NCBI GenBank assembly: GCA_025506515.1 | Contig: CM046454.1 | Location: 37,994,503-38,058,502, forward strand | Reading direction: 5' to 3' | DNA from: Flaveria trinervia | Taxonomy: Eukaryota; Streptophyta; Magnoliopsida; Asterales; Asteraceae | Length of the DNA stretch: 64,000 nucleotides | Shown here: positions 32,587 to 42,224 of the stretch, in pieces | Numbering within the stretch: position 1 is the stretch's first letter | How the letters are laid out: the number at the start of each line of letters is the position of its first letter | Program-made: the position numbers and the translations under genes | Notes under the pieces: model-generated | The model's input: only the letters and a program-made list of their open reading frames with translations | What the model was told of the DNA's origin: nothing | Database searches by the model: none

Positions 32587-32632
32587 TCAACTGTTTGACC
32601 ATCGGTTAGGTAGAGGGGAGGAACGCGGCTGG

Positions 32633-34688
32633 TGTAACACCCGGATATTTTTTTTGAAGCCGACGAAAGAAGAAAAAGAAATAAAGTCCAAAGTTTGGGG
32701 ACCAAACTCGCCAATGAGAGAAAGTTGGATGAGTGAGGGTATTTAAAGGGAGAGGGCAGCCCTTATCTCTCCCCACACCCACAAATCAGCCAAAAGAGAG
32801 AAAAGAAAAGTGAAAAAGGGAGAAAAGTCGGTTCGAGTCGATTCAAGAGAGCAAAATCGTGGTGTAGCAGGTCTAATCGAAGCTCTCCTCGTTGTGGTCA
32901 TTTGTGTGAGTTCTAGGACCCCTCTTTTACTTGTTTTTGAATGGTTTTGGGGCTGGAACACATCTGAAAATTGGGTTTTGAGTGTGTGTGTGTGTGTTTG
33001 ACCTGTTTAAGTATGTGTGGGTATGTGTATGATTCATTTGGGTCTTGGTTTTAAGCTTGTGTGTGCTTGAATGATGTTGTGGTATGCATTCCTAAGGTTT
33101 AGGATGGTCGATTTGGGCTTAGAATGGGTTTGGATGAGCTTGGAGGTCGAAAATGGCAGATTGGGTTCAGGATGAACTACATTCTGCATCAGCTAGGGCT
33201 AGGCGGCCGAATGGAGGCCATACGGACGATTGAGGTGCGACTGAGGTTCATTCGCATGATTAAGGGTTCATTCGCATGACTGAGAGCCCATTCGCATAAA
33301 TGCTCATCCGCATTAGTTCCATTCGTATGGGACTCATCCACATTGTGTTCATTCGCATTAGTTTCATTCGCACGATTGGGTGTTCATTCGCATAGGTGTT
33401 CATCCGCATTGGTCTAATCGTATGATGTTCAGTTGCCTGGAGACCATGCGACTGAAGGGTGTCCATACGCCCAAGTAGGGCTAGTGTGCCCGAGGAAATG
33501 TAGTTTAAATGCTGACTTTCGAGGGAAAGTGCAGATATAAGTTTTGATATGGGAAGTTCTCGTAAGTTCATGTAAGATGACTGTTGAGGCCTTAGAGAGT
33601 ATGTTGAGCATGATGATGATGATGTTGCATGATTATGCATTATGTATGTTTGATGTTGCCATGTATGATGATGTTGGTTGTGTATGTTATGTTCCTTATT
33701 AAGATGTATGTTTATCTTTCCTGTGGCTTTACATGTTATGTTAATGAATGAAATGAAAGTATTACGTAATGTAAAGTGAAAGATAAAGAAAAGAGGAACA
33801 TGAAGGAAGAAAGCATGCATTAATGAATGATATAAGTAAAGAAAGTCTTGTAAGCCTTGTATGTCAGGACACGCCATTAAAAGGTGTTAGCCTAACGGTG
33901 TGCGGGTTCGCTACCCCGGGAGGATGCACATTGGGGTCTTTCTTTGTGATTGACCATTTGTATAGAACCATTGCTGCATACCCTAGGTACTATGACCAGA
34001 GGTGCGATGCACTGTTATAGCTGGCTATGATAGGCCTAGGTCAAGTCCCAGGAATAGCAGGGTATTGTACATGGCATTGGTACACCTAAACTCTACCCTA
34101 GTATTGTGACCAAAGGTGCGATGCACCGTTATAGCTGGTCTATGATATACCTAGGTCCAGTACTAGGAATAGCAGGGTAAATTTTATGGGTGAAGGAAAG
34201 AAAAGATGTAATGATGAAAGAATGTGAAAGTTAATGACGTACGATGAATGAACAAAAGTTAACGTATGACGTATGAACGATTAATGAAGATAATACTGAT
34301 ATTATCTATGTGTACGTATGATGTATGATCGCATGAAAGTAAAGTACGGTTTTAATGAAAGAAAAGTATGTTTTATTATAAATCTAGAACTCACTCAGCA
34401 ACGCTGACTTTAATGTGTTTCTAGTTGGCAGGTAATGATTGTTGAGGATGACACGAGGTGGCTACTCAGCTCTTTTATGATGGCATCCATTTATAATGCT
34501 TTTGTGATGTAATGCAACTTGGGTTTTGTAATTGTTTAACGATGTATCATTTTGCAAAAGCTATTATATTGAAATGGAATGTTTTGTTTAAATGTTTCCG
34601 CTGCAACATTTTCATGTAATACGATGAAAATATATGTTTTATGTGCAATGATTTACCAGCCGTAAGCGTCCCGGGAACGGGGCTTACA
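32633..34688 (+). repeat. GypC 5' LTR (2056 bp)
   Basis: It begins TGTAACACCCGG and ends GGGGCTTACA, followed by the PBS. A TATA-like GGTATTTAAAGG lies at 32738-32749. The transcribed part has a conserved GTGAGTTCTAG (32906-32916), CATTCGCA/CATCCGCATT words (33230-33440) and ATG-rich repeats. Long open frames here (for example minus 33260-33877) arise from the repeats. Confidence 0.87.
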
Positions 34689-34691
34689 GGT

Positions 34692-34704
34692 TGGTATAAG
34701 AGCC
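34692..34704 (+). other. GypC primer-binding site (mutated)
   Basis: TTGGTATAAGAGCC lies four bases after the LTR end. It differs from TGGTATCAGAGCC by C to A. Confidence 0.75.
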
Positions 34705-35038
34705 AAAGTTTAAATGAAATGGATAAATTTTAAAAATAAAGCTTAACTTAAACTAAGAATGGGACGGAAAGGGAAGGGATGCCAATCTGAGTAGTTGCGT
34801 GCCATTAGGTATTTTCGTAAATTTAACCGACATTGTGTGCGCATGTTATGTGATTTATATGTCGTTTGTAGATTTGAATACTCATGTAGTCAGGAAGGTA
34901 ATGCTTGGGGTATGAAGAGTAAAGTAAGTGGCTAATCACAACTGGCCACCGTAATTAAGGACTTACTATACTTGACATAAACTGAGTTGTTCCCTTGAAT
35001 GACCGTGTTAGTGTTTGAATCTTTCAGTGTGCGTGTGA
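34705..35038 (+). other. GypC leader
   Basis: No gene is present. A splice-acceptor-like TTGAATCTTTCAG ends at 35027, eleven bases before the gag ATG, and pairs logically with the donor-like GTGAGTT in the LTR. Confidence 0.4.
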
Positions 35039-36330
35039 ATGGCTGGTGGTAGATCTTAGAAAGCCTCTCGTGGAGGTGGTCGTGATGGGCTTGGTGCTGA
35101 GCCACGACCAAGAGAGGAAGACCCGAATGGAAAAGGTGGTTCACGAAGAACCAGAGACCCCTCATCCAGAGGGTGGTGATGAGAGTGCAAACTTAAGGGC
35201 CTCGGTGAAAGAGGCGGTGGTTGAAGAGGTGCATCAGGTCATGCAGACAATCTTACCATCTGTGGTGACCAAAGTCATTAAGGCTGTACGGGAAAGGGAA
35301 AGACAAGAGAGGAACATGTCCTTGGGAGGACGGGAACAACCAGAGCCGGAAACGGTTCCATCTGATGATAAAAAGGAAGAAAAAGAGTCTGTGTAGGAGG
35401 CAACACAAGGTTGTAATTATGGGGCATTTCAATGATGCAAGCCCCCTACTTTTGATGGGAACGACATTGCTGTAGCAGCTCATCGGTGGGTGAGAGAGAT
35501 AGAAGCGGTATTGAACATCAGCGAATGTCGGGAGGACTAGAAAGTAAAGCTTTCTGCCCACTCTTTTGTGGACTTGGCTCTGTGCTGGTGGGACAATATA
35601 GTCCAAGTTGAGGGTAGCCGGGCTATTGGGAGAATGAGATGTTTAGAGCTGAAAAATTTGGTGATTGAGGAGTTCTGTCCTCACTGGGAAAAGGACAAAG
35701 TTGAGAGGGAGTTCCTGCAACTGGAGGCGGGAACCATGACACACCAACAGTACACCACCAAATTCAACGAGATGACACGTCTGGTGCTGGATCAGGTGAC
35801 ACCTCCGTCTCGAAAGATCAAGAGGTATATTCAGGGTTTGCCAGCGGATATTCGCAGGCATATGATCACTGCCCGACCGAGCACGTTTAGGTTGGCGGTG
35901 GATTTGGCAGGGAGGTTGTATGATGAGAGGGTTGTAGTGGTGGTGGCTGAAGGTAGCAGGAAGGGTGGAGGTGATCAAAACTGGCAGGGGAAGAGGTTTG
36001 GTCGGGGTAATGCCTCGACGGTTAACAAGAAGGCATGGGTGGATGACCGCCGTGTGGCCACATTGAGTGCGGGGTCTAAAAGTTGTGGCAAGTGTGGAAG
36101 GTAGCATACGGGAGAATGTAGGCAGGGATTGAACGGGTGATTCAAAGGTGGGAGAATATAGCCAAGGACTGTCGTACCGTCCGGTTCTTTAACTATGGAG
36201 TGGAGGGCCACATAAGTAGAGATTGCAAGAAGCCGAGGGTTGAGGGTTCCGGGGCGAAGAGGACGGGGAGTGAAGGGCCAAGGGAGAGCGCCAGGGCATT
36301 CACCATGACAGGAGGATGCTAGGATGGACC
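35039..36330 (+). pseudogene. GypC gag
   Basis: The expected start ATG 35039 (MAGGRS) meets TAG after six codons. The main frame then runs from about 35046 to 36103 with stops at 35394, 35433 and 35538. It carries the gag core: HSFVDLALCWWDNIVQVEG, DKVEREFLQLEAGTMTHQQ, FNEMTRLV and YIQGLPADIRRHM. The first knuckle begins GKCGR and stops. The second (near 36185-36230) reads FFNYGVEGHISRDC, so both leading Cys are replaced. Gag from this copy would not bind RNA. Confidence 0.8.
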
Positions 36331-36768
36331 CTGATGTTGTGTCCGCTACGTTTCTAATGAACCAAACTTTATCTTTTGTGTTATTTTATTCGGGTGCCAG
36401 TAAAACTTTTATTTCTGCTACTTTCTATGCTAAGCTACCTGTTAGTAGTAGACGATGCGCCCTTTGATGTAGAAACTGCCATAGGTAAGTCTACCAGGAT
36501 TTCTGAGATGATAGAGAACTATGATGTGGAGCTAGAAGGTCATAAGTTTCCTGTTAAACCGTTCATGATGACCTTTGGTGGTTTCGATTTGGTTCTTGGG
36601 ATGGATTGGTTAGTGGACTTCGAGGTGAACATTGTGTCTTGCAAGAAGATGATCAGTCTAACAGCGCCTGACGGGAGTTCGGTAACTGTTTATGGAGATC
36701 GGGTCACGATGATCCCGAAAGTAACTCAATGGATGTGGATACGCCAACACCACAACTATCCGATGTAA
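36331..36768 (+). pseudogene. GypC protease
   Basis: LFYSGASKTFISATF marks the retropepsin motif, with Tyr in place of the catalytic Asp (36388-36390). The second part, GFDLVLGMDWLVDFEVNIV with GSSVTVYGDR, is in another frame. Both the substitution and the frameshift inactivate it. Confidence 0.78.
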
Positions 36769-37649
36769 TGGTTGTGTGTGACTTCCTAGACGTGTTCCCA
36801 GAAGACCTACCAGGAGTACCACCTGACAGAGAGATCGAGTTTCAGATTGATCTGATACCGGGTGCCCAACCTATTGCTAAGGCACCGTATCGGTTGGCTC
36901 CGATGGAGATAAAAGAATTGATGGAGCACTTACAAGAGCTACTTGATAAGGGGTTTATTAGACCGAGTATCTCTCCTTGGGGTGCTCCGGTCATGTTTGA
37001 GAAGAAGAAGGACGGTAGTATGAGGATGTGTATTGACTACCGTGAGCTGAACAAGTTGACGGTCACGAACCGATACCCCTTACTGAGAATCGATGATTTG
37101 TTCGATCAGCTTCAAGGTGCTAGTTGGTTTTCAAAGATAGATCTTCGATCGGGCTACCATCAGTTGAAGGTGAAGGAGCAGGATATCCCTAAAACAGCTT
37201 TCTGCACGCATTATGGTCACTACGAGTTTCTTGTCATGTCTTTTGGTTTGACCAACGTGCCAACTGCTTTTATGGATCTGATGAATCGAGTGTGTCAGCC
37301 GATGTTGGATAAATCAGTGATCGTATTTATCGATGATATCCTGATTTATTCAAAGAATGAGGAGGAGCATGCTGGTCACATTCAGGAGGTTCTGGAGACG
37401 TTGAGGAAGGAGAAGTTGTGCGCTAAGTTCTCGAAGTGTGCATTTTGGTTACACGAGGTTCAGTTCTTGGGTCATGTGGTGAATCCTGATGGGATTACGG
37501 TGGACCCGACAAAGGTGGAGGCAGTGATGCAATGGAAGTCTCCAAAGACGCCATCCGAGATTCGCAGCTTCTTAGGTTTGGCGGGTTACTACAGAAGATT
37601 CATCCAAGACTTTTCCAAGATCGTTTCTCCACTAACCAAGTTGACCTGA
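36729..37649 (+). CDS. GypC reverse transcriptase (open over 306 codons)
   Basis: The frame carries FPEDLPGVPPDREIEFQIDL, KAPYRLAPMEIKELMEHL and RMCIDYRELNKLTV. Next are FSKIDLRSGYHQLKVKEQD, FLVMSFGLTNVPTAFMDLM and the active site VIVFIDDILIYS with both aspartates, then VQFLGHVVNPDGITVD and FLGLAGYYRRFI. These are the seven RT blocks of a Tekay/Del-like gypsy element. A TGA at 37647-37649 separates it from RNase H. It is the least damaged enzyme in the window, but it depends on a broken polyprotein, so expression is doubtful. Confidence 0.88.
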   Translation: MDVDTPTPQLSDVMVVCDFLDVFPEDLPGVPPDREIEFQIDLIPGAQPIAKAPYRLAPMEIKELMEHLQELLDKGFIRPSISPWGAPVMFEKKKDGSMRMCIDYRELNKLTVTNRYPLLRIDDLFDQLQGASWFSKIDLRSGYHQLKVKEQDIPKTAFCTHYGHYEFLVMSFGLTNVPTAFMDLMNRVCQPMLDKSVIVFIDDILIYSKNEEEHAGHIQEVLETLRKEKLCAKFSKCAFWLHEVQFLGHVVNPDGITVDPTKVEAVMQWKSPKTPSEIRSFLGLAGYYRRFIQDFSKIVSPLTKLT

Positions 37650-37655
37650 AAAGAT

Positions 37656-38110
37656 GTGAAGTTTGTATGGGGTCAAGCTCAAGAGAAGGCATTTGAGGAA
37701 TTGAAGGCGAGGTTGACTCAAGCTCCTGTTCTGTCATTACCCGATGGAAGTGAAGATCTGGTGGTCTATTCTGATGCTTCTTACTCGGGTTTGGGGTGTG
37801 TGTTAATGGAAAGAGGAAAGGTTATAGCTTACGCTTCCCAACAGTTGAAGGTTCATGAGGTCAATTATCCTACTCATGACTTGGAGCTAGCAGTCGTGGT
37901 CTTTGCGCTAAAGATTGGAGGCACTATCTTTACGGGACGAAGTGCACCATTTTCACTGACCACAAGAGTTTGAAGTACTTCTTTGAGCAGAAAGATCAGA
38001 ACATGAGGCAGAGATGATGGTTGGAGCTTATAAAGGATTATGATTGCGAGATCCATTACCATCCGGGCAAAGCCAACATGGTGGCTGATGCCCTTAGCTG
38101 AAAGGAGAGG
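37656..38110 (+). pseudogene. GypC RNase H
   Basis: The frame starts KFVWGQAQEKAFEELKARL and reads DLVVYSDASYSGLGCVLME, VIAYASQQLKVHEVNYPTHD (catalytic D and E region), LELAVVVFALK. One frame over it continues IFTDHKSLKYFFEQKDQN and YHPGKANMVADALS. A single-base shift near 37915 and stops near 38017 and 38099 break it. Confidence 0.82.
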
Positions 38111-38149
38111 CCCGAGCCAATTCGGGTGAAAGCCTATCATTTGATCATG

Positions 38150-38766
38150 ACCTCAGATGTGATGAAGCAAGTCAAAGAGTTTCAAGATAAGGCATTGAAA
38201 GAAGATCATCTTAACTCTAAAAGGATGAAAGGCCTAGTTGCGGAACTTGCTGAAAACACACTTGGTGTCAAAACCCGATTTGGGCGAGTGTGAATTCCTC
38301 GTTTCGGAGATCTACGAGGGAAGATTTTGGATAAAGCTCACAAGAATCGATACTCCATTCATCCAGGTGCCACAAAGATGTATCAAGACATGAAGAAGGA
38401 TTATTGGTGGCGGGTATGAAACATGACGTGGTGGAGTATGTGAGTAAATGCCTTACTTGTCTACAGGTGAAGGCCGAGCATCAAAAGCTGTATGGGAAGA
38501 TCCAACCTTTGGATATACCGGAATGGAAGTGGGAGCACGTCACCATGGATTTTATTACGAACCTGCCGCGTACCCCAAATGAGTATGATGCTACATGGGT
38601 GATTATTGACAGCTTGACGAAGAGTGCTCACTTCCTACCAATCCGCGAGACATATTCATTTGAGAGGTTGGCTGATCTTTTCATCAAAGAGATTGTAACT
38701 TGTCACGGTGTGCCGGTGTCTATTGTGTCTAATCGTGACACTCGGTTTACATCCAAATTTTGGAAG
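38150..38766 (+). pseudogene. GypC integrase, part before NX2
   Basis: The HHCC zinc region (AHKNRYSIHPGATKMYQ, CLTCLQVKAEHQ) is followed by WKWEHVTMDFITNLPR (first Asp), WVIIDSLTKSAHFLPIRE and VSIVSNRDTRFTSKFWK (second Asp). The frame ends at 38766, where NX2 begins. A stop near 38293 and a frame change before 38404 disturb the N-terminal part. The remainder is at 41374-42190. Confidence 0.83.
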
Positions 38767-39396
38767 TGTTGGAGCATATATAGTCATATATAGTGTGTCC
38801 GTCGCTTGTCGAATAGTCTAGGCTTAATGCTATACACCCGATATGTTGTAAACACAAGAAAATGGGTCATTCGCAGGAGCATATGCGAATGAGACTCAGT
38901 CGTACGATTGAGCCATGCTAATGGACCAGCCGTGCGACTGAGAGATGCAATTAGGACATTCGTAAGACTGAACCATAAGTATGGTCCAGTCGTACGATTG
39001 AACCATACGCATGGTCCAGTCATACGATTAAACCATACGCATGGTCCAGTCGTACGATTGAACCATACGCATGGTCCAATCGCACATATGGGCCTAGTCG
39101 CATCTAATATGGGCCGAGGCCTATATATATCAGTTTCAATGTGTAGATAGGGGAGGATTTTGAGAGGAAGTCTGCCCGAAGCCTAGGGCTGCCGGATGAG
39201 AGGTGAGATCATGCTCGATCTTCCCCTTGCCAAGAGTCTTGATTCTTATGTTGTAATGAGCTTGTATTCGTTAGGTTTTATCAATGAAACCATTCAATTA
39301 TAGTTCGTATTATTGTTTGACTTTTGGTTTGATGTTGTTTATCCTTCCGTCAAGAACATGCTTGGATGTTTATCGATCCAAAGAAACGACTTCACA
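38767..39396 (+). repeat. NX2 5' LTR
   Basis: The LTR runs from TGTTGGAGCATATATAG to ACGACTTCACA. Three near-identical units (CCATACGCATGGTCCAGTCG, period 30) sit at 38990-39080 before the TATA-like CCTATATATATCAG (39120-39133). Confidence 0.9.
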
Positions 39397-39397
39397 A

Positions 39398-39411
39398 TTG
39401 GTATCAGAGCC
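39398..39411 (+). other. NX2 primer-binding site
   Basis: TTGGTATCAGAGCC is a perfect initiator tRNA-Met complement directly after the LTR. Confidence 0.85.
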
Positions 39412-39538
39412 AGGTTACTGCTGGAATGATCTAACAATCATTCTAGCAACCCGAGCTCTTGATTTCTGGATCAAAGTTTAGATCTTGTTGTTAACCCACT
39501 TCGTGTTTTGCTCACATCTTGTTACGTTTGTCGCTTCT

Positions 39539-39877
39539 ATGTTGAAATCGAATTCGAAACCACGTTTCTATCACCCTTTAGATTTTGATGATGTCTACTT
39601 TGTTTCGGTTCATGTTGAATTCGTCAGATTAGGGTTTTGGGTAGCCTTGGCGGTTGCAGATCTGAAAATATGCATGCAGATGCGTCCGAATGGACCATGC
39701 GCCCAAACAGTGGTCATGTGTCCGAATGGACTATGTGCCCAAACAGTGGTCATGCATCCGAATGGACCATGCGCCCTAATAGTGGTCATGCGTCCGAATG
39801 GCTATGCAACTGGACCATGCGCCCCAACAGTGGTCATGCGTCCGAATGGCCATGCGACTGAGTGTCCATGCGCCTAA
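39539..39877 (+). other. NX2 short ORF 1, unknown function
   Basis: ATG 39539 gives MLKSNSKPRFYHP, DDVYFVSVHVEFVRLGF and ALAVADLKI, matching NX1 and NX3 with mostly conservative changes. The rest is a repeat-derived RPNGPCAQTVVM series. The frame is open also upstream to 39485. Only the first 45 residues look selected. No domain is recognised. Confidence 0.4.
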
Positions 39878-40146
39878 ATAGTCCATACTCTAAACAACTT
39901 CATGCGAATAACTCAGTCGCACGACTGAACACTCAGTCCTGCGAATGGATTAACCGCACGGACTCATCCGCATTTGTTCCACACCAAAAAAAAAGAGTCT
40001 TAAAACAACTTCTTGCACAGATTTGAAGATGAGCAAAGCATATTCACCCTGAGGTTCTTTTGTCAAATAAGTTCGATGTATACCCCATTATTCGTCGGAC
40101 TTCCAAAATAGGTGAATGTAATTGGAACACGAAAGAGAGAAGAGAA

Positions 40147-40480
40147 GATGTCAGCAGTTGGTGCTGATTTTGTGTGGTAGTCAGGAGCATCTGACTACTT
40201 ATGGGCCAATCAAGTTATATTTATCCGCACAGAAAGGATTCTGCTTCTTAGGGGGAATCCTTGTATAGAGAAAGTGAAGACGCAATCAGAAAGTGATAAT
40301 GTGAACCGGTTTCCGACGATGAATCTTCGTGCATGTTGATTTGGTTGATATTGTCAACTATGGATTGGAACCTTCAACCTTTTACCCAATACACCGTGTG
40401 AAGAGGCAAGGAGAGCACAATGTCTATATATTGGGATATGCTGAATGTGAGGGGGAATTCTGCAGGTGGTGATGTTAATC
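40147..40480 (+). other. NX2 short ORF 2 region, interrupted
   Basis: ATG near 40148 begins MSAVGADFVW and stops at TAG, where NX3 has Trp. Downstream the bases still encode DYLWANQVIF and CIEKVKTQSESD. A second shift precedes RVKRQGEHNVYILGYAE. The region is a decayed counterpart of NX3 46081-46540. Confidence 0.4.
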
Positions 40481-40760
40481 AGGTTAGCCTGTGTGAAGAT
40501 TGAAGCAATGGAAAACTATTCGTATCATTATCTAGAAAAATCAGTCATATGGGGAATCTTGCGGCTATGATGGTGTTCTGCAAAGTAAACGAAAGCTATT
40601 GTGCCTAAATTCATTTTCAGGGATGTGGTAGTAACCTGACGGATCGGCAACGTTGGCTAATATGGTTTTTGTTTGATTCTATTGGCAACCAGAGCAAAGA
40701 TTGACTGAAGATTGTAAGAGGTGTTATCTACTATTCGCAAGCAACGTCCAAGGGGGAATT

Positions 40761-41373
40761 TGTTGGAGCATATATAGTCATATATAGTGTGTTTGTCGCT
40801 TGTCGAATAGTCTAGGCTTAATGTTATACACCTGATATGTTGTAAACACATGAAACTGGGTCATTCGCAGGAGCATATGCGAATGAGACTCAGTCGTACG
40901 ACTGAGCCATGCTAATGGACTAGCCGTGCGACTGAGAGATACGATTGGGACATTTGTAATACTGAACCATAATTATGGTCCAGTCGTACGATTGAACCAT
41001 ACGCGTGGTCCAGTCGTACGATTGAACCATACTCATGGTCCAATCGCACAAATGGGCCCAGTCGCATCTAATATGGGCCGAGGCCTATATATATCAATTT
41101 CAATGTGTAGAGAGGGGGAGGATTTCCAGAGGATTTTAAGAGGAAGTCTACCCGGAGCCTAGGGGTGCCGTATGAGAGGGGAGATCATGCTCGATCTTCC
41201 CCTTGCCAAGTGTCTTGATTCTTATGTTGTAACGAGCTTGTAATCATTAGGTTTTATCAAAGAAACCATTCAATTATAGTTCGTATTATTGTTTGACTTT
41301 TGGTTTGATGTTGTTTATCCTTCCGTCAAGAACATGCTCGGATGTTTATCGATCCAAAGAAACCGACTTCACA
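40761..41373 (+). repeat. NX2 3' LTR
   Basis: The LTR begins TGTTGGAGCATATATAG and ends CCGACTTCACA, then GAAG. It lacks one of the 30-bp units seen in the 5' LTR. Confidence 0.9.
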
Positions 41374-42190
41374 GAAGAAATTCCACGATGCTATGGGGAA
41401 GAGGTTACACATTAGCACGGCTTACCATCCCCAGACTGATGGTCAGTCAGATAGGACCATTCAGACATTGGAGGACATGCTTCGGGCATGTGTGATTGAT
41501 TTTGGGGGAAGTTGGGATGACTACTTACCACTAGCTGAATTCTCATACAACAACAGTCATCATGCTAGCATTGGTATGCCACCTTATGAGATTCTATATG
41601 GTAGGAGATGCAGAACACTCATCTGTTGGGGTGATATTGGTCAGGAAGAGTTAGGAATTATCTAGGTAATCGAGGCCACGACTGAGAAGCTTGAAAAGAT
41701 CAAGGCCTTCATGAAGGTAGCCAAAGATAGACAGAAGTCGTATGCTGATAAACGATGCAGACCGATTAAGTTCTAGGTGGGTGACCGGGTGATGTAGAAG
41801 GTCTCACCTTGGAAGGGTATCATTTGTTTCCAAAAGAGGGGCAAGTTGAGCCCGAGATACATAGGCCCTTTCCGAATCATTGCTCGAGTAGGAGAGGTGG
41901 CCTACATATTGGACTTACCGGATGAGTTAAGTGGAATTCACCCGACATTCCATGTATCTCATCTGAGGAAATTATTGGCAGATGAAGACATGATTGTTCC
42001 ACTGGAAGATATCAAAGTAGACGAACGACTCAATTATGTGGAGCAACCAGTGGCAATCATCGATCGAAAAGAGAAGAGGCTGAACAGCATTACCCACGTT
42101 TGTTCGAGGAATAACAGGTTTCGAGTCAACGTGGGAGACTGAGGAAGAAACGAGACAGCATTACCCACGTTTGTTCGAGGAATTATAGGT
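41374..42190 (+). pseudogene. GypC integrase, part after NX2, and chromodomain-like tail
   Basis: The core resumes with HISTAYHPQTDGQSDRTIQ, where the third catalytic residue is Asp instead of Glu. It continues WDDYLPLAEFSYNNSHHASI and PPYEILYGRRC. After stops near 41664, 41775 and 41794 the C-terminal domain reads YIGPFRIIARVGEVAY, HPTFHVSHLRKLLAD and LNYVEQPVAIID. The last block is scrambled: a copy of CAGCATTACCCACGTTTG (42084-42119) replaces the VHVQW segment before the true end near 42156-42190. The chromodomain-like fold is therefore lost. Confidence 0.82.
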
Positions 42191-42210
42191 TTTGGTGACG
42201 AAACCTATTT

Positions 42211-42224
42211 AAGGGGGGTGGACT
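42211..42224 (+). other. GypC polypurine tract
   Basis: AAGGGGGGTGGACT sits directly before the LTR start TGTAACACCC. Confidence 0.8.

Larger units (their letters stand above)
38767..41373 (+). mobile_element. NX2: non-autonomous LTR retrotransposon inside GypC integrase
   Basis: LTRs 38767-39396 and 40761-41373 enclose 1364 bp. PBS TTGGTATCAGAGCC (39398-39411) is perfect, and the tract AAGGGGGAATT (40750-40760) precedes the 3' LTR. GAAG flanks both sides (38763-38766 and 41374-41377), so a 4-bp match is certain and the usual fifth base differs. Inside are the same two short ORF regions as in NX1 and NX3. The integrase reading frame matches on both sides of the element, confirming clean insertion. 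Confidence 0.9.

Noticed and set aside
33260..33877. Minus-strand open frame of 205 codons in the GypC 5' LTR
   Set aside because: It runs antisense through LTR word repeats, and its counterpart in the 3' LTR is interrupted. No domain was seen.
35253..36107. Minus-strand frames of 117-154 codons opposite GypC gag
   Set aside because: They are antisense shadows of the gag coding region, which has clear domain motifs on the plus strand.
38908..39150. Open frames with repeated RLNHTHGPV-type residues in NX LTRs (also 40926-41162, 45489-45725)
   Set aside because: These follow from the 30-bp LTR word repeat. They are not conserved as proteins between copies and lie in U3.
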